64,000 bases of DNA from assembly GCF_000835495.1 (NCBI RefSeq), contig NW_015622544.1, forward strand, positions 2,694,855 to 2,758,854. Reading direction: 5' to 3'. Within the stretch, counting starts at the first letter, position 1. Each line of letters starts with the position of its first letter. The DNA is from Cladophialophora immunda. Its lineage: Eukaryota > Ascomycota > Eurotiomycetes > Chaetothyriales > Herpotrichiellaceae. Positions 1 through 11,474 of this stretch are shown here, in pieces. The position numbers were made by a program, and so were the translations under genes. The notes under the pieces were generated by a model. It was given only the letters and a program-made list of their open reading frames with translations. It did not search any database and was not told where the DNA came from.

Positions 1-400
1 TCAGCAGCGACTGCAAGGAGATCATGGCAGATTTGATTGTTAGAACGGGTGACCAGCCAGTGCTCAGTGTGTCTAGGCAAATGGCGCCCTATAGAAACTG
101 TCAGTCTCCTCTTTCAGTGGCGGCCACTTCCATGGACGAACATACAGTCTGACTGGAAATATTGGGATGCCAGATCCTTGTTATAAACTTCATAACTGGC
201 GGCTTGAAAGGGTATTCGTTAGGTATCTTGATCGAGACCTCGTATGTACCACCCTCATACGGTGTCCCAGTTGGGCCTTTGAAAGATCCTCTCAAATCTG
301 TAATGCTATCCGCAACGGGCTCTGCAAAGATTTGAGACGTTGAGTCCGCACGGATATCCGCCAAATCCTTAGCTATCCTTCTTGCCTTGTGGCCTGCCAT
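1..400 (-). CDS. ubc1: E2 ubiquitin-conjugating enzyme, Ubc1/UBE2K type (3' part missing)
   Basis: This is a class-II E2 that takes ubiquitin from E1 on a cysteine thioester and passes it to E3-bound targets. Two exons are visible: 400-146 and 88-1 (runs off the edge), split by a 57-bp intron with a GTATGT donor and a TAG acceptor. The start at 400 gives MAGHKARRIAKDLADI, the usual fungal N-terminus. The frame stays open to an upstream ATG at 550, but that extension is unlike the family. The HPN motif is at residues 78-80, and splicing restores GAICLDTL with the active-site cysteine at about residue 89. WSPVLTIKSAMISLQSLL follows. The UBA tail that would confirm a Ubc1/UBE2K assignment lies outside the window. 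Its start faces rpt2 across a divergent spacer, so two ubiquitin-proteasome genes share one promoter region. Confidence 0.93.
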
Positions 401-1130
401 TTTGTCCGTCTGAGTCAAGAAAGGGAAAAGAGAAGCGGAGGGTCGTAACGGTCGTCGGAGAGTGATGACTGGACGTCGCTCGGTGGGATGATATTGGAGC
501 AGATGAAACAGGCGTGAGATAAGGCTGAATGATTCTAGCGGTATGGACAAGTTCCGAAGAAGATTGGATATCGTCGAGGGTTAAAACGGAGACAAGAACG
601 AACGAGGCTGTGAGCTAGAATCACGTCGAAGAATAGATCATGAGCGGTTGAAGGGGAAGGGTGTGTGGTTTGAACTAAGTGGATGGGGTATGCGAACTCT
701 GAAAAGTCTGGGCCAACGAGTTGAGATGCTCGAGATGACAGTTATCAATACAATGACAAGAGTTGGTTGGTGTGTCACACAGCCACCATGGACGTGTTGC
801 CTGCTCTGTGGCCTACGACGAGATGAATGCAGCCTCACTTTCATAAGCATGAGGCAGCTGGTGGGCGGAAATCGGAGAAGGTCTAAGGCGGCTCTCTCCC
901 CATCGGCGAATCGGCGAAACAGCCACTAGGTCCTCAGCCACTACCTGCACTAGCCACATCTTGGCGCCGCAACAGGCGCGACGAGGCAGCGTCACGCATC
1001 TCTCCAAGTTGCTGTAATCAACTGCAAACCTACAATCTCGCCATTTCCCATCTCAACCCTTTCGCCCTTTCAAAGTCCCTTTCCCAGTGGTATCGCAGTC
1101 CTTCGGAATACCCTTTCTATCGTTTGCGTC
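401..1130. other. divergent intergenic region between ubc1 and rpt2
   Basis: About 730 bp separate the start codons of an E2 enzyme and a proteasome ATPase. I see no convincing gene; open frames here are short and lack family signals. Shared promoter use is inference. I did not recognise a canonical Rpn4-type GGTGGCAAA box. Confidence 0.6.
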
Positions 1131-2626
1131 ATGGTAAGAGATGAATGGCCCATCTGCCATGTCTGCTGCTCTACTGACCATCTCCGCAGGGGAACCAGCA
1201 ATCATCACAGCAGGGAGGCGGCCCTGGTCAAGGCGGGAAAGACGACAAGGATAAGAAGGTAATGTATATTCCCAGACTCGAGGGATCTGACACTGACACT
1301 CTCTAGAAGGAAAAGCCCAAGTATGAGCCTCCTCCACAACCCACTACCAGAATCGGCCGCAAGAAGCGCAAGCAAGCAGGCCCGAGTGCTGCCGCTAAGT
1401 TGCCTACCATTTACCCAACCGCCCGTTGCAAACTACGATATCTTCGAATGCAGAGGGTTCACGATCATCTATTGCTAGAAGAGGAATATGTCGAAAATCA
1501 AGAACAGATCCGGAAAACCAAAGCTGCTCAGACACAAGCTCCCGCCGCTGCCACGGAAGGCGAACCCCTAGATCGCAACTCTGATGAGAGAAGTAAGGTC
1601 GACGACATGCGAGGCAGTCCAATGGGGGTCGGCAATCTGGAAGAACTCATTGATGACGATCACGCTATTGTCTCCTCCGCGACTGGCCCTGAGTATTACG
1701 TCTCCATTATGTCTTTCGTTGACAAGGATCTTCTTGAGCCTGGTGCTTCGATCCTCCTTCATCACAAATCGGTCTCCGTCGTTGGTGTGCTTACAGACGA
1801 CGCCGATCCTTTGGTATCTGTGATGAAATTGGACAAAGCACCCACGGAATCCTACGCTGATATCGGTGGATTGGAATCCCAAATACAAGAGGTGCGGGAA
1901 GCCGTTGAGCTCCCCTTACTACATCCAGAGCTGTATGAAGAAATGGGTATAAAACCTCCTAAGGGTGTCATTCTCTACGGAGCACCCGGAACAGGCAAGA
2001 CCCTCCTGGCCAAGGCCGTCGCAAACCAAACATCCGCCACCTTCCTCCGCATCGTCGGCTCTGAGTTAATCCAAAAATACCTCGGCGATGGTCCCCGTCT
2101 GGTACGCCAGTTATTCCAGGTCGCCGCCGAAAACGCCCCTTCGATCGTGTTCATCGACGAAATCGACGCCATCGGCACGAAACGTTATGAATCAACATCC
2201 GGAGGTGAGCGGGAAATCCAGCGCACCATGTTGGAACTGCTCAATCAGCTCGATGGATTTGACGACCGTGGCGACGTGAAGGTAATCATGGCGACCAACA
2301 AGATTGAGACACTAGACCCGGCTTTGATCCGGCCAGGGCGTATTGATCGAAAAATCCTTTTCGAGAACCCCGATACGGCGACCAAGAAGAAGATTTTCAC
2401 CCTGCACACCAGCAAAATGTCACTCGCCGAAGACGTCGATCTCGACGAGTTCATTGCCCAGAAAGATGACTTGAGTGGGGCGGATATCAAGGCGATCTGT
2501 TCCGAAGCTGGGCTGAGAGCGCTGAGGGAGAGGAGAATGAGAGTCAACATGGCGGATTTTAGGAGTGCGAGGGACAGTGTAATGAAGACCAAGAATGAGG
2601 GAGAGCCGGAGGGTCTATATTTGTAA
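1131..2626 (+). CDS. rpt2: 26S proteasome regulatory ATPase Rpt2 (PSMC1, subunit 4)
   Basis: This AAA+ ATPase of the 19S base ring unfolds substrates and opens the 20S gate. Exons are 1131-1133, 1190-1258 and 1307-2626, giving 463 aa. The first exon is only the ATG, followed by GTAAGA. Exon 2 starts GGGAACCAGCAATCATCA, restoring MGNQQSS, the N-myristoylation signal typical of Rpt2. Later come a basic patch (RIGRKKRKQ), an OB-type region, Walker A GAPGTGKT, Walker [12 protein letters not shown], the second region of homology around [20 protein letters not shown], and a C-terminal LYL (HbYX) tail that docks in the alpha-ring pocket. The large exon has no interruption. Human and yeast homologues are about 440 aa; the extra residues lie in the Q/A/T-rich linker near residues 130-155. 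Confidence 0.97.
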
Positions 2627-3475
2627 AACCACAGCATTCGGCGCGAACTTGATGGACTGGCCACTCGAAAGAGGAGAGGCCGATTGAGGAGAGCTGGGGG
2701 GGGGGGGGGGAGCTGAAGGTGAGGCAGAGGAGAGAGACCTGTACGTTTAGGACCGTCGTGGCAGATAGAGTCAAATCCGGGAATCATTTCTGGCATAGAA
2801 AACCGACGGCGATAATCTGTACCTCGTATTGTGGTGGTTCAACAAGGAAGTCGCGACAATCTTTTCTCCCTGTCACAATCATTCCATCGAGCAAATCAAG
2901 TGCGAATTAACAGGCCTTCTTCACGCCTGCGGTGAACGGGAGGCAAGACCTCGTCTCGACTCTCGCGGTGTCATTAGACCGTCCATCTATGTCGCTGCTA
3001 TCTAGGTTGTATCCGCGAGGTGCGCAGAAGCCGTCTATGTGTGTAGTCTCAGCACTTCCCGCGCCATACATATGCATGGCCCATGGGGACAGGTTGCTCT
3101 ATGGATGTACTGCGTAGTAAGTACAGTACAGTAGTTCAGTAGGTACGCGCCCGCTGGGTTCCTCTCTAGGTAGCCTGTGTGGTATCGGTGCTGGTCTTGC
3201 TCGAACGTCGTCGACCCAGTCCCAGGTCAACATATCTCGCTCGCGCTCTGCTCTTGCATTCCGCGAGGAGATGTCGACAGGGTTCTGTTCAAACATGATT
3301 TTCTAAGGACACAGCTGCGGAGCTACCGAGCACCAAAATGACAGCAAAGGTCCCCGAAACACAGATGATCGGTGGACAAGCCCAAAGAATGGCTGGGACA
3401 CGGGCACAGGCCTGCCTTGTGTACACACGCTCAAAGTGTGTTGCCTGTCATACCTCTTCACGACCAAAATCATGC
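2627..3475. other. convergent intergenic region rpt2 / lag1
   Basis: About 850 bp between two 3' ends. The only notable element is an uninterrupted run of 15 G at 2696-2710, shortly after the rpt2 stop. Small open frames lack recognisable motifs. ACCTA/GTA-rich sequence occurs around 3110-3150. Confidence 0.6.
2696..2710 (+). repeat. poly-G tract, 15 nt
   Basis: An uninterrupted G15 run lies about 70 bp after the rpt2 stop codon, in its presumed 3' UTR or terminator. It is G on the sense strand of rpt2. The exact length is prone to sequencing error. Confidence 0.85.
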
Positions 3476-5121
3476 TCAATCTGACGTAGAGCCCTTATCA
3501 CAGCCGATCCGGCCAAGCAGCTCCTTGCGATCACTGCTACCTCCAAGCAGGTTGACACCGGAGGAATGGCCAGATTCGTGCTTCGGTTTCCTCCTCCCGC
3601 CACTGCTCGAACCCGCAGTTGACGACTCCGGTGTTGATCGTCTGCCTCCCGACGAGGACGAAGGCGATGTGGACTTGGACTTGGACCTCGATTTTGTCCG
3701 GGGTTTGGAAGATTTCGAAAGAGAGAAGTTAGGATCCGTGCTCAGAACTTCTGTCTCTAGGTACTGTTCGTGTGGTTCCACGCAGAGTTTGACTTTGTCG
3801 ACATAGTCTCTTGATGACTTCTCGCTCGATATCTCTTCCTCCTCGTCCTCGTCTTCATCGTCCGAGCGCACATCTTCTGCTCCATTGCCAGTAACCACTT
3901 TGTAGGCAACCCGCACGATCATGCCAAACCAGAGGAGCAGCATCACCTGGAGTGCGAGGAGCATGGTCAAGAACGTCCATTTGATGCTATTGTTCCAACA
4001 GACAAGTCCAACAGGGTTCTTGAATGGTTGGATGAGATGATCCCAGTCGTTGGGCGTAGGGAATGGACCTTCAAGATCCTGTACGCTGCCCCTATAACAT
4101 CCGTATGCGATTTCCTCCGGGATGTGGGCATAGATGCTGTACCAGACAGTCATGTATAGAATATGCCTAGCCAGGAGCCAGGAGACCATGAAAACACCAA
4201 ATGCAATGTCGCATGCAAGCTCGAAATGGAGGTACTTGAGAATCTTGGCCAGCGGGAGGATGATGTCCGCCAAGTCCATGAGACAGAGAATTAGCGTCCC
4301 GACACGATATTGATGATAGCCGTAAGACGTGAAGATGAGTGAACAGGTCACAATATGGTGGGTGAACATCTGCCAGTGGTCCTTCCGGCGCTCCTCAATG
4401 TTCACCACCACTATCTGTTGCAGCCAGAAGCCGAATTGGACCAGATAGTACCACTTCGCCAGACCCTCCATTTCACGGTCGGGCCACGTCCTCCAAAGAG
4501 CCCGGAGGTCGAGCCAATAGTCAGAGTTGTACATAATGTACATACCCGTACACCATGAGGCCGTGTAGTAGCAGAGGATCCAGGCCTGCTCCGCGAATCG
4601 CACCTTGGGCTTCCGTTTCCGAATGCCGCAAGAAGCGGCCAAGGGACCGAGGAGATAGTCCATGGTAGCACAGCGCAGGCCGGTGAAGACAATGATCCAG
4701 TAAAAGACAAAGAATATGTCATCCCAACCCAGGGCGAAGTTGCCCGTTGCAGGGTTGTAGTAGGAAATTCGGAAGAATTTCTGGGTGTGATGTCTTGTCG
4801 AAGGGAAGAGGATGTGTATGAAGAAGAGCATAGATATGAGGTTGACCGATATGCCTGTGAGAGGGATCAGTATGGCCGATTTCATGACATGCTCCTGTTG
4901 CGGATGTTCTTACTGATCTGGTGATCCACAACCCATGTACATGCGCGGGCAACGGTGCTTTTCTCCTTACCCTTGCGCTCCCACCGAGGCCAGGCTGTTT
5001 TCTGGGACGGCGACTGACTGTGTTGGCGGTGCTCCATGGTCAAGTGGCTAAATTGTTCGAGTTTCTCTTGATCTGGTAGACTAGTCCGATCCATCTTCTT
5101 ATGAGCCGGCGGTGAGGACAT
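3476..5121 (-). CDS. lag1: ceramide synthase Lag1/Lac1 (TLC domain)
   Basis: This ER membrane enzyme N-acylates sphingoid bases with acyl-CoA to make ceramide. Two exons are read: about 5121-4914 and 4854-3476, with a 59-bp intron (GTAAGA donor, CACAG acceptor). Splicing gives WVVDHQISISVNLISMLFF, matching the family. The apparent start MKSAILIPLTG at 4885 is intronic. Several hydrophobic segments surround the TLC/Lag motif with its two adjacent histidines (MFTHHIVTCSLIFTSYGYHQ) and the conserved acidic stretch LMDLADIILPLAKILKYL. The C-terminus is cytosolic-type: an acidic tract, then a long Ser/Arg/Lys-rich tail. The exact start is uncertain: I chose MSSPPAHKK at 5121 (528 aa); the frame is open to an ATG at 5229 and the next ATGs at about 5094 and 5043 are possible. 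Family certain, start approximate. Confidence 0.93.
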
Positions 5122-6332
5122 GAGGGAGCTCGTTGCAGTTCGAATAGGAAACTGAGCTCGAGACCGTGGCCTCCTGTTCGGGGGAGAGAGAGACTGTTCG
5201 ATGCCAATGACAGCGCGGGGGTATATCAATCCGAGGGGACAATATGCGGCGAGGGCTAAGGGTGGGCGACCAGCGCAGCCAATGTGTGGTGTGTGTTGAC
5301 AATGGAGGAGGGAGGACCGAGGGGGAGAGGCAAGCGAATGACAGGTCTGGCTGATGGCACACGCGTGCGTACAACTTTCCTCGCTAAGCCCGAATGCCAG
5401 ACGAACGATCGGAACGCATTGGGATAGGAAACCAGACAGTGCGAGGAAAAAAGGCCAGAAGGGTAATGGTGGAGTGATATGGGATATGTGCTGCAGGGCA
5501 TTGGGTGGAGGGGATGGGGGATTGGATGGCTACAGCTATTTCCCGACAGCTGTCGGAGTCTCTCTTTTAGTGGTGCTTGGTGCCTCCCTCCCCCCCGGTT
5601 CCAGTAGCCTAGCAGTAAGCCCTCGGTGGCTGCTACTGGCCGCGACGGAGTGGACATGGTACCTAGAGGTAGAGGAACTGGCGGTGTCGGTGTGAGATGT
5701 CGGCTTCGGCGGCCCCTGTCATTGGCAGCTGAACCCCGCCGCCCCCCCGGGAGCTGCAGCGTCCTTTCCCTTTCTTGCCAGGACACTGCTTCATCAAGGT
5801 CAGAACCACTGCAGCAAGCAAGTACGGGAAAACGCAGTGATATCGTCACACAGTCTTGGACGATTTCTGGTCATCTCATCTACTTATGCTTGAGCTTGCG
5901 TTCAAGCTTTCCGTTACCCCCTGGCCCAAATCCCCCGGTTCCTGCATGCACACGGTTCATACGGCGGAAGCTCATTGCTCGCTGGTATCGTTCCGGACTT
6001 GGGACACACCCAAAGAGCTTCCCCAAATACCCAATAGCACGTACTTCCGGTCCACCAATTCTGCTTGGTGCCTGAACATCAGCCGCAGTCAAGCCGCCGC
6101 GTTATGTCATTCCGGCGCCATGGACCCTTCTGATCCTCGCAAGTGAATATCCTGGACAGCCCACGTATGAACATCGCGTTCCACATCTCTAGCCGGCTGA
6201 GTGTTGGAGCACCTACGCTGTTTCTTCGGTATCGTGCTGTTGTGGGAGGTGGATGGCCGAGTCTTTCACATAGACTTGCGACGGTACTAGGTTACGCCGG
6301 AGCTTGGTTCTGGTGGTGTTGTTGCATTTGGC
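5122..6332. other. intergenic region upstream of lag1 and downstream of the STRAP gene
   Basis: About 1.2 kb, likely the lag1 promoter/5' UTR plus the 3' end of the WD40 gene. Open frames on both strands overlap each other and carry no family motif. Runs such as CCCCCCCGG and GGGGATGGGGG are low-complexity. I see no other gene. Confidence 0.55.
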
Positions 6333-7608
6333 TCAGCGCCAGAGACCATATGGCTCTTTGCAAGCCTTCCACAACTTGATTGTCCCATCTTCGCTTCCGG
6401 TCGCATAGATCTTGCCGTCAGGAGAGAATGCAGTTGTCCAAATTGGACCGTGGTGGCCCTTGAGAACCTCTGCGATAGGAGTTAGTAGCAAGCGCAGTAC
6501 ACGGAGACCGCCGAAGCTCACCAAGTTCTTTTTCCTGCGCAAAATCCCATACCCGGACCCACGTGTCCTTCCCGCCGCCGGTCACAAAGCGACCGGTTGC
6601 AGGGTTGATGGCCACACTGGCAACTTCATGGTCGAAATTAACTTGCTTGATAAGCTCGCCCGGTCTGCCGGCGTCAAAAAAGAGACACGACTGTCCAGCT
6701 GCCACGCTAAGAATTCCAGGATTGCTGTCTTCCGCTTTGTTGGTGGAGAGCTCGCATGAAGTGATGTCCCGCTCTGTCTTGACACTTGCAATCATGCGTT
6801 GGACCCTCAAGTCCCACCAACGAAGAGTCTTGTCTTCGCAGGCAGTGGTGAGAATATTGTAGTCAACATTCCAAGCAATGGATTTGATGCTGCCCCCATG
6901 TTGGCCTGCTCCAATCTCATGCCCTTCCGAAGTGGTGGTCGGGGTGATTGGGGAGGTACCATTGACCTGGTCGGGTGTAGCAGCGCTACCACCGCGACTG
7001 AGATCAAAGATCTTAAGGGTTTTGTCTTGCGTGCCGGTAGCCACACACTGCGGGTTAGTCTGAATCGGAAATGCGACGGCTCGAACAATGTGGTTGTGAG
7101 TCAAGATGTACTGACATTCTCCGGTCTGGGGATCCCAAATTCTCCTGGGTCTTGTCAGCGTGAAACGACCAGAATATGTGTTGTTCCAATCTTACGCGCT
7201 GAAATCTGCAGATCCGGTGGCGGCGATCTTAGCATCCGAAGACAATCTTGACGACCAAACCGCTCCTTTGTGTCCAATGAATGTTCCAATCCTGTGCCAA
7301 GTCAGCCAGGGTACGCAGAAGCCCCATATAGCCATACCAGTCTCCTGTCATGCCATCTCTCAGCATAGGATTGTTGTCTAGCAAATATCAGTGATAACTT
7401 GAGCGAAGGCGTGTGGGATCTTACCTTTACAGGCCGATATCAGGTAGTATTGATCATCATCCACGATGGAGGAAAAGCTCAAATGTGTAATCGGCCGCGA
7501 GTGGCCATGACAAGTCAGGGGGACGATGCGTGGCGTCTCTGAGTAGAAGATGTTAGACCATTCTGCTCCGAAGTCTCTGACAGATGCCTTTGTCATACCT
7601 GCAGACAT
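6333..7608 (-). CDS. WD40 protein, STRAP/UNRIP type
   Basis: This seven-bladed beta-propeller is orthologous in appearance to human STRAP (serine-threonine kinase receptor-associated protein), which associates with the SMN complex and with signalling receptors. Its role in fungi is little studied. Six exons: 7608-7599, 7538-7425, 7377-7338, 7291-7196, 7144-6522 and 6469-6333, giving 339 aa (STRAP is about 350). All five introns are 41-60 bp except where noted by these borders, with GT donors and AG acceptors. Splicing yields [20 protein letters not shown], then [20 protein letters not shown] and [16 protein letters not shown], followed by repeats ending in RWWDLR, VRVWDF and IKLWKA. The first exon is only 10 nt. 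The last blade, [19 protein letters not shown], comes from the final exon. Confidence 0.92.
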
Positions 7609-8968
7609 GGCAACAATGTCAAGACTGATTTAATGCACGACAAGCGGGGCCAAGTGTGCGGAAATTTAGGCGATGAGATGGATAGCGGCAGCGGCGTTCC
7701 AGATCGTAGTGAACTCCGAAGGGGCTTGACCGACTTCTTGCGCCGAGTTCTTGATAGCGTCCGTGGAAGAAGAATAAAGGCCACGGAGCTGGCCAAAGAG
7801 AAAGAAATCGAGTGTGAAAATGTGGCGAGTTGTGACCTTTCGTTCGAGTGAGAAACTTCCAACTTCTCACCAAGTGAAGCCAAGGTCACCGAGGTACAAA
7901 AAATTACAGGTATGGGAAGTGAAAGAACGCGGAAAAATGATAAGAAGATAGGTCTTCGAATACTTGGTTTTGCGCAAGCATGGATGTACTCCAGATGAAC
8001 ATGGGCGAACACATGCGTTCGATGGATATTGTTTGTAGTGTTTGGCCCAAGTGGCTCGGTGGATCGTTCTTCCTTCCGCTTGGGAGGTCAGAGTGACGCT
8101 ATACTTCCTTTGGAATAGTCTCACTCTGAGCATCCATATCAACACTGCTACGCAGCCACAGCCTTGTCTCCTTTACTCCTTTACTCCTTTGTATTGCATC
8201 GGCATCTTGTAAATAGTCACGACACACATGGACCGCTGCAAGCTCTCAATGGCTAGACAGGTCGCCTTACAACCAGGTTGATCTTTTTGATCTACACTCA
8301 TTCGGTCCGACAGCGGGGCCATGTATCGACCGCATCCGCACTCCAATGTCAATTGTATAGATCGACAGCAGCCCACAAACTCCTTTGTCGATCCAAAGGC
8401 TTTGTAGCATTTCCTTTGTTGGATCACTGTGTTTCTGCCTTCGGCACAGTTGCCCCTTGCTGACAGACCAGGCCGTTCGCCTCTCTATGTTTTAAACGTC
8501 TATGTCTTAACTAGTGTTTCTCCCATGTCTGAGCTGAGCACAAAGAAGTTCTCTCCCTGGGCTTCACTGCCTCAGCTGAGATCCAAGCGTCTCCAGCTCT
8601 ATTCTTTATATATCTATGCTATGAACTGCCCTATTTGGACAATCAGGCCTAGGATATTGCTTTGTTCTTGCCGCGGTTTGGTCAGGAACCATACTAATGT
8701 CTCGGCGTGTTGTTCGACTTTGCCGCCCGCGCTGTCTCATCGACTCTTTCTCGCGGACAAGGAGCATGGATCTCGGCGGCCATAAATATGTCTTTCTCCT
8801 CCCTTCTGTTCTCACTTCCCGCAAGACAATACAGGAACACCAAATCACTGGTCGCTTCGTCAACAAAACGTTGAGCAAACACAACCAGAAAGCCAGCGAC
8901 TTACTTCACTACAACGAATCCTCCACCACACTACATTCACATCAGTAAGTGTACGCTCTCCTGGCAAG
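7609..8968. other. divergent intergenic region, STRAP gene / coiled-coil orphan
   Basis: About 1.36 kb between two start codons. It contains a small tandem CTCCTTTA repeat (8168-8190, nearly three copies) and pyrimidine-rich stretches. A GTAAGT at about 8947, just before the downstream ATG, could be an intron donor in the 5' UTR, but I cannot pair it with an acceptor. I see no supported gene. Confidence 0.55.
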
Positions 8969-10855
8969 ATGAGGAAGGCAAAGGAATACTTTAAGGGTGC
9001 GAAGACAAAGCTAACGACTGCTTTTCACATGTTTAAGCGCGGACACCCATTTCAACACCACGGAGCCGACATCTTCAGATTTTCTGTGCACCAAGAAACA
9101 GAAGTCGCTTCCGACGATTCTGGCACTGAGCAAGTCGTGCAGCAAAATGCTGCTCTTGGTTCCGATCGACATCGATCGATGCTGAGGTACGTGATCACAA
9201 ATTACATGGATGGATCGAGCCAGGCTGACTGTGACTCGAACTTATATTCTGCTGGACAACAGCCTGAAGAAGGACACACACGCGCTGATGACAACCCTGC
9301 GTTTCACCCACTCAAGTCGAAAGTGACCTTTAGTAGGCTATCTGACGTTCCGGACTCAGAGGACTGGGCAACCACTTCGGGCGCGGCAAATACAAACACT
9401 CCGGCGTACATTCCGGAAGCCCCTGAAATGGGCGGCCAGGGAGCCAACGCTTCAGGCTGGACCCGACTGCCACAACAGAGTCTCCGACACAGACGCCGTC
9501 GTTCCCTCTCCGACTGGCTTGAAACCCAAGTGCTCGGGCGACGCCCTACTCACTCTTACGAAGGCCGGACCGTTTCCATTTCAGACGCCGTACCGTCACC
9601 TCGACATCTCTCCTCCGGCAATTCCAGCGAAGACACCTTTGGACGCTGGAGAAATCGTCGGCCAAACGATGGGCTTAACCCTAACGGCGCGTCTGACCCG
9701 TTTTTGAACCGCCAGCCGGCATCTGAACAGAGAGAACCGGTTCCCATGACTCTGGATGACCTCGACAAAGACACTCCTGCCCGCTGGTCGGCGGACTATG
9801 ACAAGTTCTCGTCGGACGGCAAGCAACCCAAAGCGGAGGAGACTGTCCCCCGAGACTCCTCCCTCCATCCTCGAGAATACCGCCTCAAAACCCCGCCCCA
9901 ACGACCTTGTCCCGAAAGATTGAATGTCCGCAAGCGTCGTAAGGGAATTCAATCCGCAGCAGCCAACGCCGGAGTGCCAGAGAAAGCCCCGACTGTAGCT
10001 GCCGAGAATGCCGTGGCCCATGATCCAGAAGCTGATCACTACGCGGGAGCTCAGGAGGATGCAGGTGCCCACGAAGGCAATCCCAGGTCGGCCCAGCCTA
10101 CTCCCTTTCAACCAGGAGGAGCAGGTCGCCATGTTCAGGCCGCCATGGAAACCATGCATCGATCTTTCTGGCAGCTGGATGCGACTATCCGCCAACTTGA
10201 TCTCGAAAATCTAGCGCACCGGCAGAATGTGAGGGCTCTGATGGACCGAAATCGGGACCTGGAGCAAGAACTTGAGAGAGCATGGGGAGCAGTCAGAGAG
10301 CGGGATGCGGAGCTCGAGCGATGGCGCGGAGCGGTCGACATCGCAACCCAGGCCCTGCGCAGCGCTCAACTTCAACACCAAAACCAGCAGAACGGCGAGG
10401 CTGGCAACGCCCCTCCTCCATCAACACCACAATCTACTCCACCGCGGACGCCAGGGCAGCACATGCTACCAAACTACGCTGAAGGGTATCCGATGCCGCC
10501 ACTGTCAGCGGGCTCCGTAGACGCAGGGGCCTCTTCCCCGAATCAGGGTTCTAGTGATGACATGGGAAGCGTGGTTCATCACCAGGTGGGAGAGCAAGCA
10601 TATGGCTTCGATACGTTTGGTGAGGAAAGTGAGACCTCCGACATGTACGGCGGCGATGACTGCGGCGGCGACAATGAAGGGTTAGACGACGAAGAGGGTG
10701 ATGAGGAAGATGAAGGCGAGGATGGAGAAGATGGGGCCACCGGTACTCCTCTCAGCTCTGCTGAACGAGCCGACCCTCTGGAATATCGAACAGCCGCCTC
10801 AGACAGCACTGTTGAAAACTTCGAGTTGAGGGCCCCTTCTCAGTCCCGCCCCTGA
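8969..10855 (+). CDS. hypothetical protein with coiled coil and acidic C-terminus
   Basis: A single-exon 628-aa protein that I do not recognise. The N-terminus is basic and possibly helical (MRKAKEYFKGAKTKLTTAFHMFKRG). Residues about 50-390 are rich in Ser, Pro, Asp and Arg and look disordered, with basic clusters such as RHRRRRSLSDW. A strong heptad-like segment spans about residues 391-475 (ATIRQLDLENLAHRQNVRAL, ELERAW, ERDAELERW) and should form a coiled coil. A Pro/Thr linker follows, then a highly acidic tract at about 561-590. The open frame is far longer than chance and has fungal-type codon use, so it is real. The function is unknown. The layout (disorder, coiled coil, acidic tail) suggests a scaffold, but that is only inference. 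Confidence 0.8.
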   Translation: MRKAKEYFKGAKTKLTTAFHMFKRGHPFQHHGADIFRFSVHQETEVASDDSGTEQVVQQNAALGSDRHRSMLRYVITNYMDGSSQADCDSNLYSAGQQPEEGHTRADDNPAFHPLKSKVTFSRLSDVPDSEDWATTSGAANTNTPAYIPEAPEMGGQGANASGWTRLPQQSLRHRRRRSLSDWLETQVLGRRPTHSYEGRTVSISDAVPSPRHLSSGNSSEDTFGRWRNRRPNDGLNPNGASDPFLNRQPASEQREPVPMTLDDLDKDTPARWSADYDKFSSDGKQPKAEETVPRDSSLHPREYRLKTPPQRPCPERLNVRKRRKGIQSAAANAGVPEKAPTVAAENAVAHDPEADHYAGAQEDAGAHEGNPRSAQPTPFQPGGAGRHVQAAMETMHRSFWQLDATIRQLDLENLAHRQNVRALMDRNRDLEQELERAWGAVRERDAELERWRGAVDIATQALRSAQLQHQNQQNGEAGNAPPPSTPQSTPPRTPGQHMLPNYAEGYPMPPLSAGSVDAGASSPNQGSSDDMGSVVHHQVGEQAYGFDTFGEESETSDMYGGDDCGGDNEGLDDEEGDEEDEGEDGEDGATGTPLSSAERADPLEYRTAASDSTVENFELRAPSQSRP

Positions 10856-11474
10856 AGCTGGTGAACGGACAGATGCCTCAGCTGTCAAGAAGACCGGGGC
10901 TTGCCGGTAGGTCGGTACAGAGAGGTTGGGGAGGGAATCTTGCACTTGGGACATGGACTTTACGTGCATCATATTGGGTAATTAGGCAAAGGACAGGGAT
11001 GGACATATTCAGAGACAGGCTCAGGCAGTCTATCAGCCTCTGAGATAGGCCTCCATCTAATCAATACACTGTTGGAAAACATGACGACCCCAAGAGCCTC
11101 TTTCATGAATGAGACATGGGTACGAGCACAATGCTCTTTACAATTTTTTTTGGCCTTCGTGTGTATCTTCTTTATTTCTCGTCACGGTTGCTTGACACTT
11201 GAGAAGGTCGCGGCGCAGGGGTCAAATGGTCTCCCCACGTAATTGGCAGCAGCGGCACCATACGGGCGTAAGACGAGCCAGCCTTGCGTGCTCTTCGATT
11301 GCTCTCGTCCTCCAGAGAGAGTGTATAGCATACATTTCTTACCCTTGCAAGCCTCGCAAGTCGACATCAGCCAGCCGGGTCGCTTGGATATTATGGTCTT
11401 GTGGCATTCCCCCACGTCAAAAACTGGGATATACACCCTCATAGCTCACGTTCTCAACACTTTCCTACCATCGT
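10856..11474. other. convergent intergenic region
   Basis: About 620 bp between the 3' ends of the coiled-coil orphan and the methylcrotonyl-CoA carboxylase alpha gene. A T-rich stretch (about 11143-11152) may belong to a 3'-end signal. I see no gene. Confidence 0.6.

Noticed and set aside
4855..4885. MKSAILIPLTG as N-terminus of Lag1
   Set aside because: The segment lies in a 59-bp intron; splicing from 4914 to 4854 restores the family sequence.
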